Positions 1 to 9,139 of a DNA stretch of 64,000 nt are shown in pieces. The DNA comes from Falsiruegeria mediterranea M17 (GTDB lineage: Bacteria > Pseudomonadota > Alphaproteobacteria > Rhodobacterales > Rhodobacteraceae): contig NZ_ONZG01000003.1 of NCBI RefSeq assembly GCF_900302455.1, positions 62,001 to 126,000 on the forward strand, given 5' to 3'. Position 1 is the first letter of the stretch. Each line of letters begins with the position of its first letter. The notes beneath the pieces were generated by a model. The model did no database searches. It was given only the letters and a program-made list of their open reading frames with translations, and was not told the DNA's origin. The position numbers and the translations under genes are program-made.

Positions 1-187
1 AACTCGCCTGTGTGCGGGTCGAGTTTTCAAAGAACATGTTGATCTGCGTCAGCCCGGCGAGCACATCGGCGTGTTTGCTGGATTGCCGGTTCAGATCCAC
101 ATAGGTCTCGGCCAGGTCCAGGATCGCCGTGATATCACTCTGGGAAAGTTGTTCGATGCCAAGAAGGTGACGGTGCGCAAAACTCAT
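1..187 (-). CDS. pyrB: Aspartate carbamoyltransferase, N-terminal part (cut by window edge)
   Basis: The first 62 codons of a gene running off the left edge; the ATG lies at 185-187. The translation begins [19 protein letters not shown] and reaches [13 protein letters not shown] at the edge. The S-T-R-T segment is the carbamoyl-phosphate-binding loop found in all aspartate and ornithine transcarbamylases, and the spacing from the start fits PyrB of alphaproteobacteria. The enzyme would join carbamoyl phosphate to aspartate in the second step of pyrimidine synthesis in the cytoplasm. The aspartate-binding half of the protein is outside the window, so the choice of PyrB over ArgF rests on the N-terminal sequence. 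Confidence 0.9.
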   Translation of the reverse strand, partial: MSFAHRHLLGIEQLSQSDITAILDLAETYVDLNRQSSKHADVLAGLTQINMFFENSTRTQAS

Positions 188-260
188 GGGCCGGACTCCG
201 ATCTGACATTTTGAGCGCTTATAAGAAGGTCGAGTGCCCGGGGCAATATGCAAGCGGGCG

Positions 261-839
261 CTATTGGGACGCACATCCGCCTTCGGGCAGACACTGCTCG
301 CCGGGCTTGCACCACTTGCCGTAACCACAGTCGACTGCCTTGATTGGAACGCAGCCGCGCCCCTTGGAGCATTTGAAGCCGGGGCGGCATTCCGAGTCTG
401 TTTCCTTGCATTGATACCAACCCGGCTCCGAGCACCCGCCACCCGGTAAGCAGCCCGTGGTCGGATCTGCACCCGGAACCTCCAGGCGTTCCTGATCGGT
501 GGTTCTGCGGCAGTCACCGTTTGCGGTGCAGGTGGTGCCGGGCGGGCAGACCTTGCCGTTGTTGCATTGGCTGGATCCATGCGCCGAGCAGCGTAGCCCG
601 CCGTCGATGCAAAGCTGCCCACGTGGACAGGACCGTCCGCCGCCGCAATAGGTGCCACCAAGCGGGACGCAATGACCGTCCCAGCTGCAGGTGGTGCCTG
701 CGCGGCAGCAGTTGCGAAAGCCGCATTGCTGCGTGCCGATCGGGCATTCCGATCTGGTGCCCCCCAAGGGGTTGCTCAACTGAGCTTGGGCCGCAGAACC
801 AAGGACCAGAGCCAGACAAAGAAACAGCAAACGCAACAT
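261..839 (-). CDS. Secreted cysteine-rich repeat protein
   Basis: A 192-residue protein from the ATG at 839. The same frame is open further upstream, but only this start gives an immediate signal peptide ([19 protein letters not shown], likely cut after AQA). The mature part has 24 cysteines in about 170 residues, arranged as five or six degenerate tandem units of the form C-x2-G-x2-C-x2-G-x2-C-x3-G-x-C. One example is the unit reading [13 protein letters not shown] followed by TANGDC. The pattern recalls small disulfide-rich extracellular modules such as granulin- or EB-like ones. I do not recognise a named bacterial family. It is probably exported to the periplasm or outside and folded by disulfides. 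It is divergent from the downstream glycosylase gene, with about 80 bp between the starts. Confidence 0.75.
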   Translation of the reverse strand: MLRLLFLCLALVLGSAAQAQLSNPLGGTRSECPIGTQQCGFRNCCRAGTTCSWDGHCVPLGGTYCGGGRSCPRGQLCIDGGLRCSAHGSSQCNNGKVCPPGTTCTANGDCRRTTDQERLEVPGADPTTGCLPGGGCSEPGWYQCKETDSECRPGFKCSKGRGCVPIKAVDCGYGKWCKPGEQCLPEGGCASQ

Positions 840-922
840 GGCGGGGATGGTCCAACACGGGCGATGCGGTGACAAGTGGTTATCCGCTTTCCCTCGCCAT
901 TGTTACGACTAGACTGTGCGCC

Positions 923-1687
923 ATGGAATCGGCTTTGGATTATCACACCGCACGGGCGCTGCTGGAATGGCAGATCGAGCTTGGCGTGTCTGAAACCATC
1001 GGGGACACCCCGGTGGACCGATATGCCTTGCCGGACAAGACGGCCAAGCCCAAGAAAGCCAAGGCCGAGCAGGTCGCGCCTGTCAAACACAAGGAAGTCG
1101 ATCCGGCTGACATAGCCCGCCAAGTAGCCAAGGCCGCGACGTCGCTGGAGCAGCTGCAAGCCGCGATGGGGGCGTTTGAACATTGCGAGCTCAAGAAGGG
1201 CGCGCGCAATCTGGTCTTTGCCGACGGCAACCCAGAGGCGCGCGTGATGATCATCGGCGAGGCACCAGGGCGGGATGAAGACCGTGAAGGGCGCCCATTT
1301 GTCGGACGGGCCGGACAATTGTTGGACCGGATGCTGGACGCCATCGACCTCAGCCGCGAAAATTCGGTCTACATCACCAATGTGCTGCCCTGGCGACCGC
1401 CCCAAAACCGCGATCCGCGCCCGGATGAGATCGGCATGCTGAAACCGTTTCTCGAGCGTCATGTGGAGCTGGTGAAGCCCGACGTGCTGGTCCTGATGGG
1501 CAACATCAGCTGCCAGGCGGTGCTGGGCAAACGCGGAATCACCCGGCTGCGCGGCAAGTGGGACGCGGCGCTGACCCTGCCGGTGATGCCCATGTTCCAC
1601 CCCGCTTACCTGCTGCGCCAGCCGCAAGCGAAGCGTCTCGCCTGGGCGGATCTGTTGGAACTCAAGGCAAAGCTGATGGGCAGCTGA
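923..1687 (+). CDS. Uracil-DNA glycosylase, family 4-like
   Basis: A 254-residue protein from the ATG at 923; the frame is open upstream, but that stretch overlaps the divergent gene. Residues 100 onward carry the family-4 signature: a GEAPGRDEDREGRPFVG block, then AGQLLD, then TNVLPWRPPQNRDPRPDE, and a late MFHPAYLLR that supplies the motif-B histidine. The enzyme would excise uracil from DNA in base-excision repair. The N-terminal 90 residues are a lysine/alanine-rich linker. Oddly, only one of the four cysteines that usually hold the [4Fe-4S] cluster is evident: the first CxxC is reduced to F-E-H-C, the cysteine of the usual KCRPP is tryptophan, and the third ligand before PFL is absent. 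MoaB follows after 25 bp and may be co-transcribed. Confidence 0.88.
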   Translation: MESALDYHTARALLEWQIELGVSETIGDTPVDRYALPDKTAKPKKAKAEQVAPVKHKEVDPADIARQVAKAATSLEQLQAAMGAFEHCELKKGARNLVFADGNPEARVMIIGEAPGRDEDREGRPFVGRAGQLLDRMLDAIDLSRENSVYITNVLPWRPPQNRDPRPDEIGMLKPFLERHVELVKPDVLVLMGNISCQAVLGKRGITRLRGKWDAALTLPVMPMFHPAYLLRQPQAKRLAWADLLELKAKLMGS

Positions 1688-1712
1688 GCCCCCGATCACC
1701 GAAAGGCCCCCC

Positions 1713-2255
1713 ATGTCGTGCATCGACGAAACCAAAGATTTCATTGCCACCCGGATTGCGGTGCTCACGGTCTCTGACAGCCGTTCACTGGCAGAGGACC
1801 GCTCGGGCCAGGTGCTGGTTGATCGCATTGCTGACGCGGGCCATGTGCTGGCTGATCGCAAGATCATGCCAGATGAGCGCGCCGAGATCGCCGATCAACT
1901 TCGCGCCTGGGTGGCGAACCCTGAAGTTGACGTTGTGATTTCCACCGGCGGCACCGGCCTGACCGGGCGCGATGTCACTGTCGAAGCGCATCGCGACGTC
2001 TACGAAAAGGAAATCGACGCGTTTGGGACCGTGTTCACCATCGTGTCGATGCAAAAGATTGGAACGTCGGCGGTGCAATCGCGCGCCACCGGCGGGGTTG
2101 CGGGCGGCACCTATCTGTTTGCTCTGCCTGGCAGTCCTGGCGCCTGCAAGGACGCCTGGGACGAGATTCTGGTCAAACAACTGGATTACCGTCACCGCCC
2201 TTGCAACTTTGTCGAAATTTTTCCGCGATTGGACGAACATCAGCGACGGAAGTAG
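1713..2255 (+). CDS. moaB: Molybdenum cofactor biosynthesis protein B
   Basis: A 180-residue protein with the MoCF-binding fold. It starts with a core beta strand (IAVLTVSDSRS), followed by the glycine-rich VVISTGGTGLTGRDVT loop and an ALPGSPGACKDAWDEIL stretch, both typical of MoaB/Mog/MoeA domains. MoaB adenylylates molybdopterin before molybdate insertion, or is a paralogue of the protein that does. Length and end points match the family. It lies 25 bp after the uracil-DNA glycosylase on the same strand, away from the main fdhD-mob-moe operon of this window. An AAAGG ahead of the ATG is the only ribosome-binding element seen. Confidence 0.92.
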   Translation: MSCIDETKDFIATRIAVLTVSDSRSLAEDRSGQVLVDRIADAGHVLADRKIMPDERAEIADQLRAWVANPEVDVVISTGGTGLTGRDVTVEAHRDVYEKEIDAFGTVFTIVSMQKIGTSAVQSRATGGVAGGTYLFALPGSPGACKDAWDEILVKQLDYRHRPCNFVEIFPRLDEHQRRK

Positions 2256-2364
2256 ACTGACCCGGCGTTTAACTCCGGATAACTGCCTTGTGGCTTGGCA
2301 ATGTCTTTGGCGTTGCTAGGTTATAGGCATGGCAGCAACAAGCGACCGAGACAGGGTAAACTAG

Positions 2365-3819
2365 ATGCGTTTTCTGCGACAAAGCCTGGTTGGGGTGTTT
2401 CTGGCGTCCATGACGCTGGCGCTGCTGCTTTATGCGGGGCAGTTGGTGATGGGGGCGGTGCAAAGCCGTCTAGAAAACGAAAAAAAACCGCCCCAAGCGC
2501 GTGAACGTGTGTTTGCCGTCAATGTTCAACGGGCCGAGTTTGGCACTGTGGTGCCCGAACTTGAGGCCTTTGGTCAGGTGCAAAGCCGCCGAACATTGGA
2601 GCTGCGCGCCGCGGCGGCTGGTCGTGTGGTCGAACTTGCCGAGAACGTCGAAGAGGGCGGAGTTGTACACGCGGGCGAGGTTCTGATCCGGATCGATCCG
2701 GCGGATGCGCAATCGGCCTTGGATCGTGCGGAATCGGATTTGCTGGACGCACAGGCCGAAGAACGCGATGCGGAACGGACGCTGGATCTGGCGCGCAACG
2801 AATTGCAGGCGGCGATCGACCAATCAGAACTGCGGGATCGTGCTTTGAAACGCCAGCAGGACCTGGCCGAACGCGGCGTGGGGACAGCAGCGGCTGTTGA
2901 GACGGCCGAACTTGCGGCTGCATCCGCCCGTCAGGCGGTTCTTGCGCGACGCATCTCCGAGGCACAGGCCGAGGCGCGCGTGGATCAGACCGTGACCCGT
3001 CTGGCGCGCGCGCAGATTGCATTGGATGCCGCGCAGCGTGATCTGACCGACACCACGATCAAGGCCAGGTTCGATGGGACGCTATCCGAGGTGCATCTGG
3101 TCGAGGGGCGCTTGGTGTCGGCAAACGAAAAGCTGGCCGAACTTGTGGACCCGATGGCGCTCGAAGTGGCGTTTCGCGTGTCTACGGCGCAATACGCGCG
3201 GCTGCTGAATGACGATGGTCGATTGATCAACGCCACCGTGATTGCCTCTCTGGATGCCGCCGGGTCGAACTTGCTTGCGCGGGGAACGATCAGCCGTGAC
3301 AGCGCGGCAGCGGGCGAAGGGCAGTCAGGGCGTTTGATCTTTGCCCGGCTCGAGGCCGCACTTGGGTTCAAACCCGGTGATTTTGTCACCGTGTCGGTCG
3401 AAGAACCCCCGTTGGACGGGGTCGCGCGCCTCCCTGCGTCGTCCTATGCGGCCGATCGCACAGTTCTGGTTGTCGGTGCTGATGACCGTCTGGAAACGCT
3501 CAAGGTGCAACTGGTACGGCGTCAGGGCGATCACGTGCTCTTGCGGGGTGAAGGGCTGGAAGGGCGCGAAGTTGTCGTCGGACGCACCCCGCTTTTGGGG
3601 GCCGGTATCCGGGTTCGTCCGCTGCGCGAAGAGGCTGAAGCAGCCCCGGTGGACCCCATGGTGGAGTTGACTGACGAGCGGCGCGCCAAGCTGGTGGCCT
3701 TTGTCGAAGGCAATCAGCGCATGCCAGATGAGATGAAGGAACGCGTCTTGGCACGGCTGGCCGAGGTCAAGGTACCAGCCGCCCTGGTGCAACGGATCGA
3801 AGCCCGGATGGGGGGATAA
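2365..3819 (+). CDS. RND efflux periplasmic adaptor (HlyD/AcrA family)
   Basis: A 484-residue membrane-fusion protein. Residues 10-30 form an N-terminal membrane anchor or uncleaved signal (VFLASMTLALLLYAGQLVMG). A lipoyl-like half follows (near GRVVELAENVEEGGVVHAGEVL), then an alpha-helical hairpin rich in Ala/Glu/Arg (residues about 115-235) and the second lipoyl half (TTIKARFDGTLSEVHLVEG). The beta-barrel and membrane-proximal domains come after that. It would bridge the RND pump of the next gene to an outer-membrane channel, which is not encoded here. Only 6 bp separate the two genes, so they form one operon. The last 50 residues (from about VELTDERRAKLV) are a charged helical tail beyond the usual end of such adaptors. 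The gene is preceded by 109 bp that may hold its promoter (TTGGCA near 2296). Confidence 0.9.
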   Translation: MRFLRQSLVGVFLASMTLALLLYAGQLVMGAVQSRLENEKKPPQARERVFAVNVQRAEFGTVVPELEAFGQVQSRRTLELRAAAAGRVVELAENVEEGGVVHAGEVLIRIDPADAQSALDRAESDLLDAQAEERDAERTLDLARNELQAAIDQSELRDRALKRQQDLAERGVGTAAAVETAELAAASARQAVLARRISEAQAEARVDQTVTRLARAQIALDAAQRDLTDTTIKARFDGTLSEVHLVEGRLVSANEKLAELVDPMALEVAFRVSTAQYARLLNDDGRLINATVIASLDAAGSNLLARGTISRDSAAAGEGQSGRLIFARLEAALGFKPGDFVTVSVEEPPLDGVARLPASSYAADRTVLVVGADDRLETLKVQLVRRQGDHVLLRGEGLEGREVVVGRTPLLGAGIRVRPLREEAEAAPVDPMVELTDERRAKLVAFVEGNQRMPDEMKERVLARLAEVKVPAALVQRIEARMGG

Positions 3820-3825
3820 CCCGTC

Positions 3826-6800
3826 ATGGCCCGCGAAATCCCCGAAGTTGCCAGCGGACTGTTTAGCTATTTCACCCGCCATCGCACGGCGGCCAACCTG
3901 TTGTTGGTCGTGCTCTTGGTGCTGGGGGCTGCGGCCATCCCCAACATGCGGGCGCAGTTTTTCCCGGATGTCATCGTTGAGAATGTCAACGTCGACGTCA
4001 CATGGGAGGGCGCAGGCCCCGAAGATGTCGACAGCGCCATCGTTCAGGTGCTTGAGCCGACATTGTTGGCTGTTGATGGCGTCGAAAGTACAACGTCTAC
4101 TTCGCGCGAAGGACGTGCCTCGATAAGGTTGGAGTTCGAACCCGGTTGGGACATGCCGCGCGCCCAGGATGATGTGCAATCGGCCGTCGATGCCATTACA
4201 ACTTTGCCAGACGATGCCGAAGACCCGACTGTGCGCCGGGGCGCCTGGCGCGATCGGGTTACGGATGTGGTCATCACGGGGCCAATTGATCCGAGCCAAT
4301 TGGGTCTGTTCACCGACGAGTTTGTTGTGCGCCTGTTCGAGGTCGGCGTCACCCGCACCACGATCCGGGGGGTCGCAGCCCCCCGTACGATAGTCGAGGT
4401 GCCCTCGGCTCAGCTGATTTCCAACGATGTGAGCATGACTGATATCGCATCGGCGATCTCGTCCGAGGTGGATGCCGACCCAGCAGGCGATGTCGCGGGG
4501 GCTAATGCTCGGGTGCGCACGGGTGTGGCGAAACGCACACCCGAGGATATCGAAGGGATCGTATTGCGCTCCAACCCCGACGGCTCGAAATTGACCATCG
4601 GAGATGTTGCCACGATCCGTGTCGAAGGTGTGAACCGTATCCGCAGCTACTTCGTGGATGAGCACCCGGCCATGTCGATCCGCATCGACCGTTCCGATGG
4701 CGGTGATGCAATCCGCATCCAGGGCGTCGTCGAGGATGTGGTCGACGAAATGCAACTCAGCCTGCCGCAGGGCGTCACCATCGAATTGATCCGCACCCGG
4801 GCCGCGGCCATCACCGGGCGACTGAACATTCTGGTCGACAACGGCTTGATGGGTCTGGGTCTTGTGGTCTTGCTGCTTTTCCTCTTCCTCAACGCGCGGA
4901 TTGCGTTCTGGGTGGCAGCCGGCATTCCGGCGGCGATGTTTGCTGCGATCGCTTTGATGTACATAGGCGGACTGACCATCAACATGGTCTCGCTGTTTGG
5001 CCTGATCATCACTTTGGGCATCGTGGTGGATGACGCCATTGTTGTGGGGGAACACGCCGATTTCCGCGCCCGACGGCTGGGCGAACATCCCGTTGTCGCG
5101 TCGGAACGGGCGGCGCGGCGAATGGCGATGCCAGTATTTGCCGCGACGCTGACCACGATCATCGCCTTCTTTGGGCTGACAGCTGTGGGCGGGCGCTTTG
5201 GCGAATTGATCCGGGATATCCCGTTCACGGTGATTGCTGTCCTTGCGGCCTCGCTTGTTGAATGTTTCCTGATCCTGCCCAACCACATGAGCCACGCGAT
5301 TGCGCATTCCGCCAAAGAGCATTGGTACGACCTGCCCAATCGGGTGGTGAACCGTGGGTTCCGATGGGTGCGAGACCATGTATTCCGCCCGCTGATGGGC
5401 TGGGTTGTTTGGGCGCGGTATGTGGTGCTTGCGGGTGCAGTGGTCATTCTGGCCAGCCAAGTCGCATTGTTCATTCAGGGCGACGTCAAATGGCGATTCT
5501 TCAACGCACCTGAACGTGGCTCGGTCACTGGCAACTTTGCCATGGTCGAAGGGGCCACACGCGCGGACACGCTCGAGATGATGCGCGAAATGCAACGTGC
5601 GACCGAAGAGTTGGGCAAGCAGTACGAAGAACGCTATGGCCGCAATCCGCTGGACTATGTCCTGGCCGAAATCGGCGGCAATGCGGGGCGGGGACTTTCG
5701 GGTGTCGACACCAAGGACAAGGATTTGCTGGGCGGTATCTCGATCGAGTTGATCGACGCCGACCTGCGCCCCTATTCCAGCTTTGCCTTTGTGGGCGAGT
5801 TGCAGGACTTTGTGACCAGACATCCCTTGGTCGAAACCGTCAGTTTCCGTGGTTGGCGTTCAGGTCCCGGCGGTGACGCGCTGGATGTGCAATTCTATGG
5901 AGCCGAAGTCACGACGTTGAAACAGGCCTCCGAGGATCTTCAAACTGCATTGCTGCGCTACCCCGAGGTGTCGGCGGTCGAGGACAATCTGGCCTATGAC
6001 AAGGAAGAGGTCGTGCTGGACCTGACCGCGCAGGGACAGGCCTTGGGCTTTACCATCGAAACGCTTGGCCGTGCGCTCAGGTCACGCCTGAACGGGATCG
6101 AGGCCGCGACATATCCCGATGGCCCCCGCAGCGCTGAAATCCGGGTTGAATTGCCCGAAGGCGAGCTGACTGCCGATTTCCTGGAGCGCACGCTGATGCG
6201 TACCCCGCAGGGTGTCTATGTGCCACTCGCGGATATTGTGAGCGTCGATCAGCGCACCGGTTTTTCCACCGTACGCCGCGAAAATGGCGTTCGGCTGGTG
6301 TCGGTGACGGGCGACATTTCTGAGGACGATCCCTCCCGCGCAGAAGAGATCAACCGCGCCTTGAGCGAAGAGATCCTGCCCAAGATCGCCAGCGAACATC
6401 AGGTCGAATGGCGCATGTCGGGCCTGAGCGAGCAAGAGGACGAATTCCTCAATGATGCGCGCACCGGCCTGATCCTGTGTCTGACGGGCATCTATCTGGT
6501 GCTGGCCTGGGTCTTTGCCAGCTGGACGCGGCCCTTGGTGGTCATGGCAATCATTCCCTTTGGGTTGGTGGGCACCATCTGGGGTCACTACCTGTGGGAG
6601 GTTCCGCTGAGCATGTTCACGGTTGTGGGTTTGTTGGGCATGACAGGGATCATCATCAACGACTCGATTGTCCTGGTCACAACCATCGACGAATACGCCA
6701 AGGAACGCGGGCTTGTCCCGTCGATCATCGACGGTGCCGCTGACCGGTTGCGCCCGGTGATGCTGACGACGCTGACGACGGTTCTGGGGTTGGCGCCTCT

Positions 6801-7224
6801 GATGTACGAGCAATCGCAGCAGGCGCAGTTCCTCAAACCCACCGTGATCACCCTGGTCTATGGTCTGGGGTTCGGCATGTTTTTGGTTCTGTTGGTCGTG
6901 CCTGCGCTGGTCGCGATCCAGAATGATGTGTCACGCCCTTTGACCGCCATGCGCCGCGCGATGCGTGGGCCGGATCGCCGTGTGCGGGGCGTGGTCTACC
7001 TGACGTGGGCGGCAATGCTGGCGTGGCTGGGTACAACGATGGTTTGGCCGCTGGTCAACGGTGCGCTGCCCACGCAACTCAGCGCCATTGCGCCGGCGTT
7101 GAGCGGGTTGCCTGTCTTGCAGGCGGGGATTGCTCTGTTCTTCTTGGGGGCCTTGGTCATCTTGGTGGTGGCGATGATCCTTGGGTTCGCGGTTTTTGCG
7201 CGCCGCACTACGTCGCGCGCGTAA
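3826..7224 (+). CDS. RND efflux transporter permease (AcrB/MexB superfamily)
   Basis: A 1132-residue inner-membrane proton antiporter. The first transmembrane helix is at residues 20-40. The transmembrane domain around residues 330-480 contains the acidic proton-relay motif in [19 protein letters not shown], and a second half repeats the pattern with [18 protein letters not shown] near residue 945. Two large periplasmic loops separate the halves. The overall sequence resembles the hydrophobe/amphiphile family branch common in marine alphaproteobacteria; the substrate cannot be told. AcrB-type pumps normally end soon after the twelfth helix. This one continues for about 100 residues with two further hydrophobic segments (around [18 protein letters not shown] and a long stretch before AVFARR). 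The stop overlaps the convergent Nudix gene by 17 bp. Confidence 0.92.
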   Translation: MAREIPEVASGLFSYFTRHRTAANLLLVVLLVLGAAAIPNMRAQFFPDVIVENVNVDVTWEGAGPEDVDSAIVQVLEPTLLAVDGVESTTSTSREGRASIRLEFEPGWDMPRAQDDVQSAVDAITTLPDDAEDPTVRRGAWRDRVTDVVITGPIDPSQLGLFTDEFVVRLFEVGVTRTTIRGVAAPRTIVEVPSAQLISNDVSMTDIASAISSEVDADPAGDVAGANARVRTGVAKRTPEDIEGIVLRSNPDGSKLTIGDVATIRVEGVNRIRSYFVDEHPAMSIRIDRSDGGDAIRIQGVVEDVVDEMQLSLPQGVTIELIRTRAAAITGRLNILVDNGLMGLGLVVLLLFLFLNARIAFWVAAGIPAAMFAAIALMYIGGLTINMVSLFGLIITLGIVVDDAIVVGEHADFRARRLGEHPVVASERAARRMAMPVFAATLTTIIAFFGLTAVGGRFGELIRDIPFTVIAVLAASLVECFLILPNHMSHAIAHSAKEHWYDLPNRVVNRGFRWVRDHVFRPLMGWVVWARYVVLAGAVVILASQVALFIQGDVKWRFFNAPERGSVTGNFAMVEGATRADTLEMMREMQRATEELGKQYEERYGRNPLDYVLAEIGGNAGRGLSGVDTKDKDLLGGISIELIDADLRPYSSFAFVGELQDFVTRHPLVETVSFRGWRSGPGGDALDVQFYGAEVTTLKQASEDLQTALLRYPEVSAVEDNLAYDKEEVVLDLTAQGQALGFTIETLGRALRSRLNGIEAATYPDGPRSAEIRVELPEGELTADFLERTLMRTPQGVYVPLADIVSVDQRTGFSTVRRENGVRLVSVTGDISEDDPSRAEEINRALSEEILPKIASEHQVEWRMSGLSEQEDEFLNDARTGLILCLTGIYLVLAWVFASWTRPLVVMAIIPFGLVGTIWGHYLWEVPLSMFTVVGLLGMTGIIINDSIVLVTTIDEYAKERGLVPSIIDGAADRLRPVMLTTLTTVLGLAPLMYEQSQQAQFLKPTVITLVYGLGFGMFLVLLVVPALVAIQNDVSRPLTAMRRAMRGPDRRVRGVVYLTWAAMLAWLGTTMVWPLVNGALPTQLSAIAPALSGLPVLQAGIALFFLGALVILVVAMILGFAVFARRTTSRA

Positions 7225-7633
7225 GGGCCAGGTCCAAAAGATCAGTGACCCGCGCGCTCATCGGCAGCGCTCTGGCCTGAACCACGTCAAAAGGCACCCA
7301 TCGAACGTCCGCGATTTCGTCAACGACGCGCGGGGTGCCTTCGATGTAGGAACACAACACGCCAACCAGCAGGTAATGCGTGACGGTCTGGCCCGCATCG
7401 TCCCGCCGGATCAGGTCGTAGTTTGTCAGGTATTCCAAGGGTTCGGCGACAACGCCGGTTTCTTCTCGCAACTCGCGGCTGGCCGCGGTCAACGCTGTTT
7501 CGCCCCATTCCACATGACCACCGGGAAAGCCCCAAAGCCCCGCGTCGGGCTGTTTCTTGCGTTGCGCCAGCAGCACGTGGCCGTCACGGATAACGACGGC
7601 CAACGCGCCGAGTTTGGGGATAGGTGAACTCAT
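7208..7633 (-). CDS. Nudix hydrolase
   Basis: A 141-residue single-domain protein with a perfect Nudix box ([20 protein letters not shown] followed by ETGVV), which matches GX5EX7REUXEEXGU and supplies the metal-binding glutamates. Such enzymes hydrolyse nucleoside diphosphates linked to another moiety. The short size and the [17 protein letters not shown] beginning fit ADP-ribose-pyrophosphatase-like or MutT-like housekeeping members, but the substrate is not deducible. It starts three bases after the stop of the DsbD-like gene and is probably translated from the same message. Its 3' end overlaps the convergent RND pump gene. Confidence 0.9.
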   Translation of the reverse strand: MSSPIPKLGALAVVIRDGHVLLAQRKKQPDAGLWGFPGGHVEWGETALTAASRELREETGVVAEPLEYLTNYDLIRRDDAGQTVTHYLLVGVLCSYIEGTPRVVDEIADVRWVPFDVVQARALPMSARVTDLLDLALTRAT

Positions 7634-7636
7634 GGA

Positions 7637-8440
7637 TCAGCCCGGTGTGCAGCCTTTGATATCGACACTATGCGCCCCGCCCAGAACCGTTAGGCGGATT
7701 GCGGAACGGTCAATCGCAAAGGCGGTTCCGCTGTCGCTGATCAGCTCGGCGGTAGAGGTCAACACATTGCCCTCGCGTCGGGTTTGCGGCTCGGACGCCC
7801 AAAGCGACGGATCGCCCGGTTCGATGATCATCATCTCGGTCCCACCGGTAGCAGGCAGGCGCACCCTGGCCTCGATCTGCATTCCGTCCTTGGTGGGCGA
7901 CAGACGACATGTGGCGGATTTCACCCCGGCCTCGCGCGCCGAATAGGGACGCGCGGCAAGCGCAGCGGCAATTGTGGGGTTGCGACCGGCAGATGCGTCC
8001 AGATCGTGGTCGAATTTCAGCTGGGCAGGAACGCAGACATCACTGCACACGCCAAATGACATCCGCCCTTTCAATTGAACCGGTTTGCCTGCGCGCTTTG
8101 GCGTGATCTCGACCGGCAGGATCAACTGGTTTTCATACCCGATGGTGCGCAGGCCGTTCTGGTCAAAAACCTTGGGCGAGGGCCATGTGAACGAAACCTC
8201 GCCAACGTTGCGCGACCCGCGCCAATCGAACTGCGGTGGAATGCCCGCATCGCCTGGCGCGCGCCAATAGGTCTTCCACCCGTCGGCCAGCGTCACCTTG
8301 ACCGCACCGATATAGGTGCCGTGGTCGGTCTGGCCTCCGTCCAGAATTTCAAGCTGAACGATGTCATCCAGCCCACCCACTTGCGCGGCGGTAACAGAGG
8401 GAACGGTTAGGCAAACGGCCAAGGCAATAGATCTAAGCAT
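7637..8440 (-). CDS. Periplasmic protein with DsbD N-terminal-like domain
   Basis: A 267-residue exported protein: a signal peptide (MLRSIALAVCLTVPSVTA) is followed by an immunoglobulin-like domain related to the N-terminal domain of thiol:disulfide interchange protein DsbD. The conserved cysteines are in FGVCSDVCVPAQ around residue 145, with a DGWKTYWRAPGDAGIPP block earlier. In DsbD this domain passes electrons to periplasmic thiol partners; here it stands alone without the membrane and C-terminal thioredoxin domains, a common alphaproteobacterial arrangement. Two further cysteines, one near residue 178 (SATCRLS) and one four residues from the C-terminus (KGCTPG), could form a second disulfide. 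It is upstream of the Nudix gene and divergent from yqgE, with about 120 bp between the starts. Confidence 0.8.
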   Translation of the reverse strand: MLRSIALAVCLTVPSVTAAQVGGLDDIVQLEILDGGQTDHGTYIGAVKVTLADGWKTYWRAPGDAGIPPQFDWRGSRNVGEVSFTWPSPKVFDQNGLRTIGYENQLILPVEITPKRAGKPVQLKGRMSFGVCSDVCVPAQLKFDHDLDASAGRNPTIAAALAARPYSAREAGVKSATCRLSPTKDGMQIEARVRLPATGGTEMMIIEPGDPSLWASEPQTRREGNVLTSTAELISDSGTAFAIDRSAIRLTVLGGAHSVDIKGCTPG

Positions 8441-8563
8441 GACCCTTAGATGCGCGTTTCGGCGATGAAATCCAAGTCACGTTCGGGTCAGTCCGGGAAT
8501 ATTTCCCTTGTTTGTGACCTCGGCCCTTGCACCGTCGCCGGGGCGTGTCCATTCTTGGGGTAC

Positions 8564-9139
8564 ATGGAGCAAGAGAACACCAAGATGAATCTGACCGGCA
8601 AGCTGTTGATAGCCATGCCCGGCATGGGCGATCCCCGCTTTGCCCATTCAGTGGTTTATGTTTGCAGCCATGGCGACGACGGTGCCATGGGGCTGATCGT
8701 GAACAAGCCCGCTGATCTGCCCCTCTCGGCGCTGTTGGAGCAATTGGACATCAAATGCCCCTCACGCCGTATCGGCGAGCGTCCTGTGCGATTTGGCGGT
8801 CCCGTGGAAACCGGTCGCGGCTTTGTCCTGCACTCGTCGGATTACGAGGCAAACCTTCATTCCCTCGAGATCGGAGGCGGTTTCAGCATGTCTGCAACCC
8901 TGGATGTGCTCGAAGATATTGCCAACGGCGACGGGCCCACGCGTGGGTTGCTGATGTTGGGGTATTCTGGTTGGGGACCCGGTCAGTTGGAAGATGAGAT
9001 CGCGGCAAACGGCTGGCTGACCGCGGACGCCGAGTTGGAGCTGGTGTTCGATCTGGATGACAGCAACAAGTGGGAAGGGGCGCTGAAGTCCCTTGGCATT
9101 GATCCACTGACCCTATCGGCCAGCGCCGGTCACGCCTGA
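8564..9139 (+). CDS. YqgE/AlgH family protein (UPF0301)
   Basis: A 191-residue protein with the hallmark [20 protein letters not shown] start of the family, then [13 protein letters not shown] and [14 protein letters not shown]. The biochemical role of YqgE is unknown; AlgH was linked to alginate regulation in Pseudomonas, but the fold is widespread and cytoplasmic. The frame is open upstream to 8450, but family members start near [13 protein letters not shown] chose the ATG at 8564; the ATG at 8585 is an equally plausible start with a slightly better-placed AGAG. The stop abuts the convergent Sua5 gene directly. Confidence 0.88.
   Translation: MEQENTKMNLTGKLLIAMPGMGDPRFAHSVVYVCSHGDDGAMGLIVNKPADLPLSALLEQLDIKCPSRRIGERPVRFGGPVETGRGFVLHSSDYEANLHSLEIGGGFSMSATLDVLEDIANGDGPTRGLLMLGYSGWGPGQLEDEIAANGWLTADAELELVFDLDDSNKWEGALKSLGIDPLTLSASAGHA

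Noticed and set aside
3325-5823. Long minus-strand open frame (832 codons) opposite the RND genes
   Set aside because: Plus-strand adaptor and pump are unmistakable; the antisense product is low in hydrophobic structure and has no family features.
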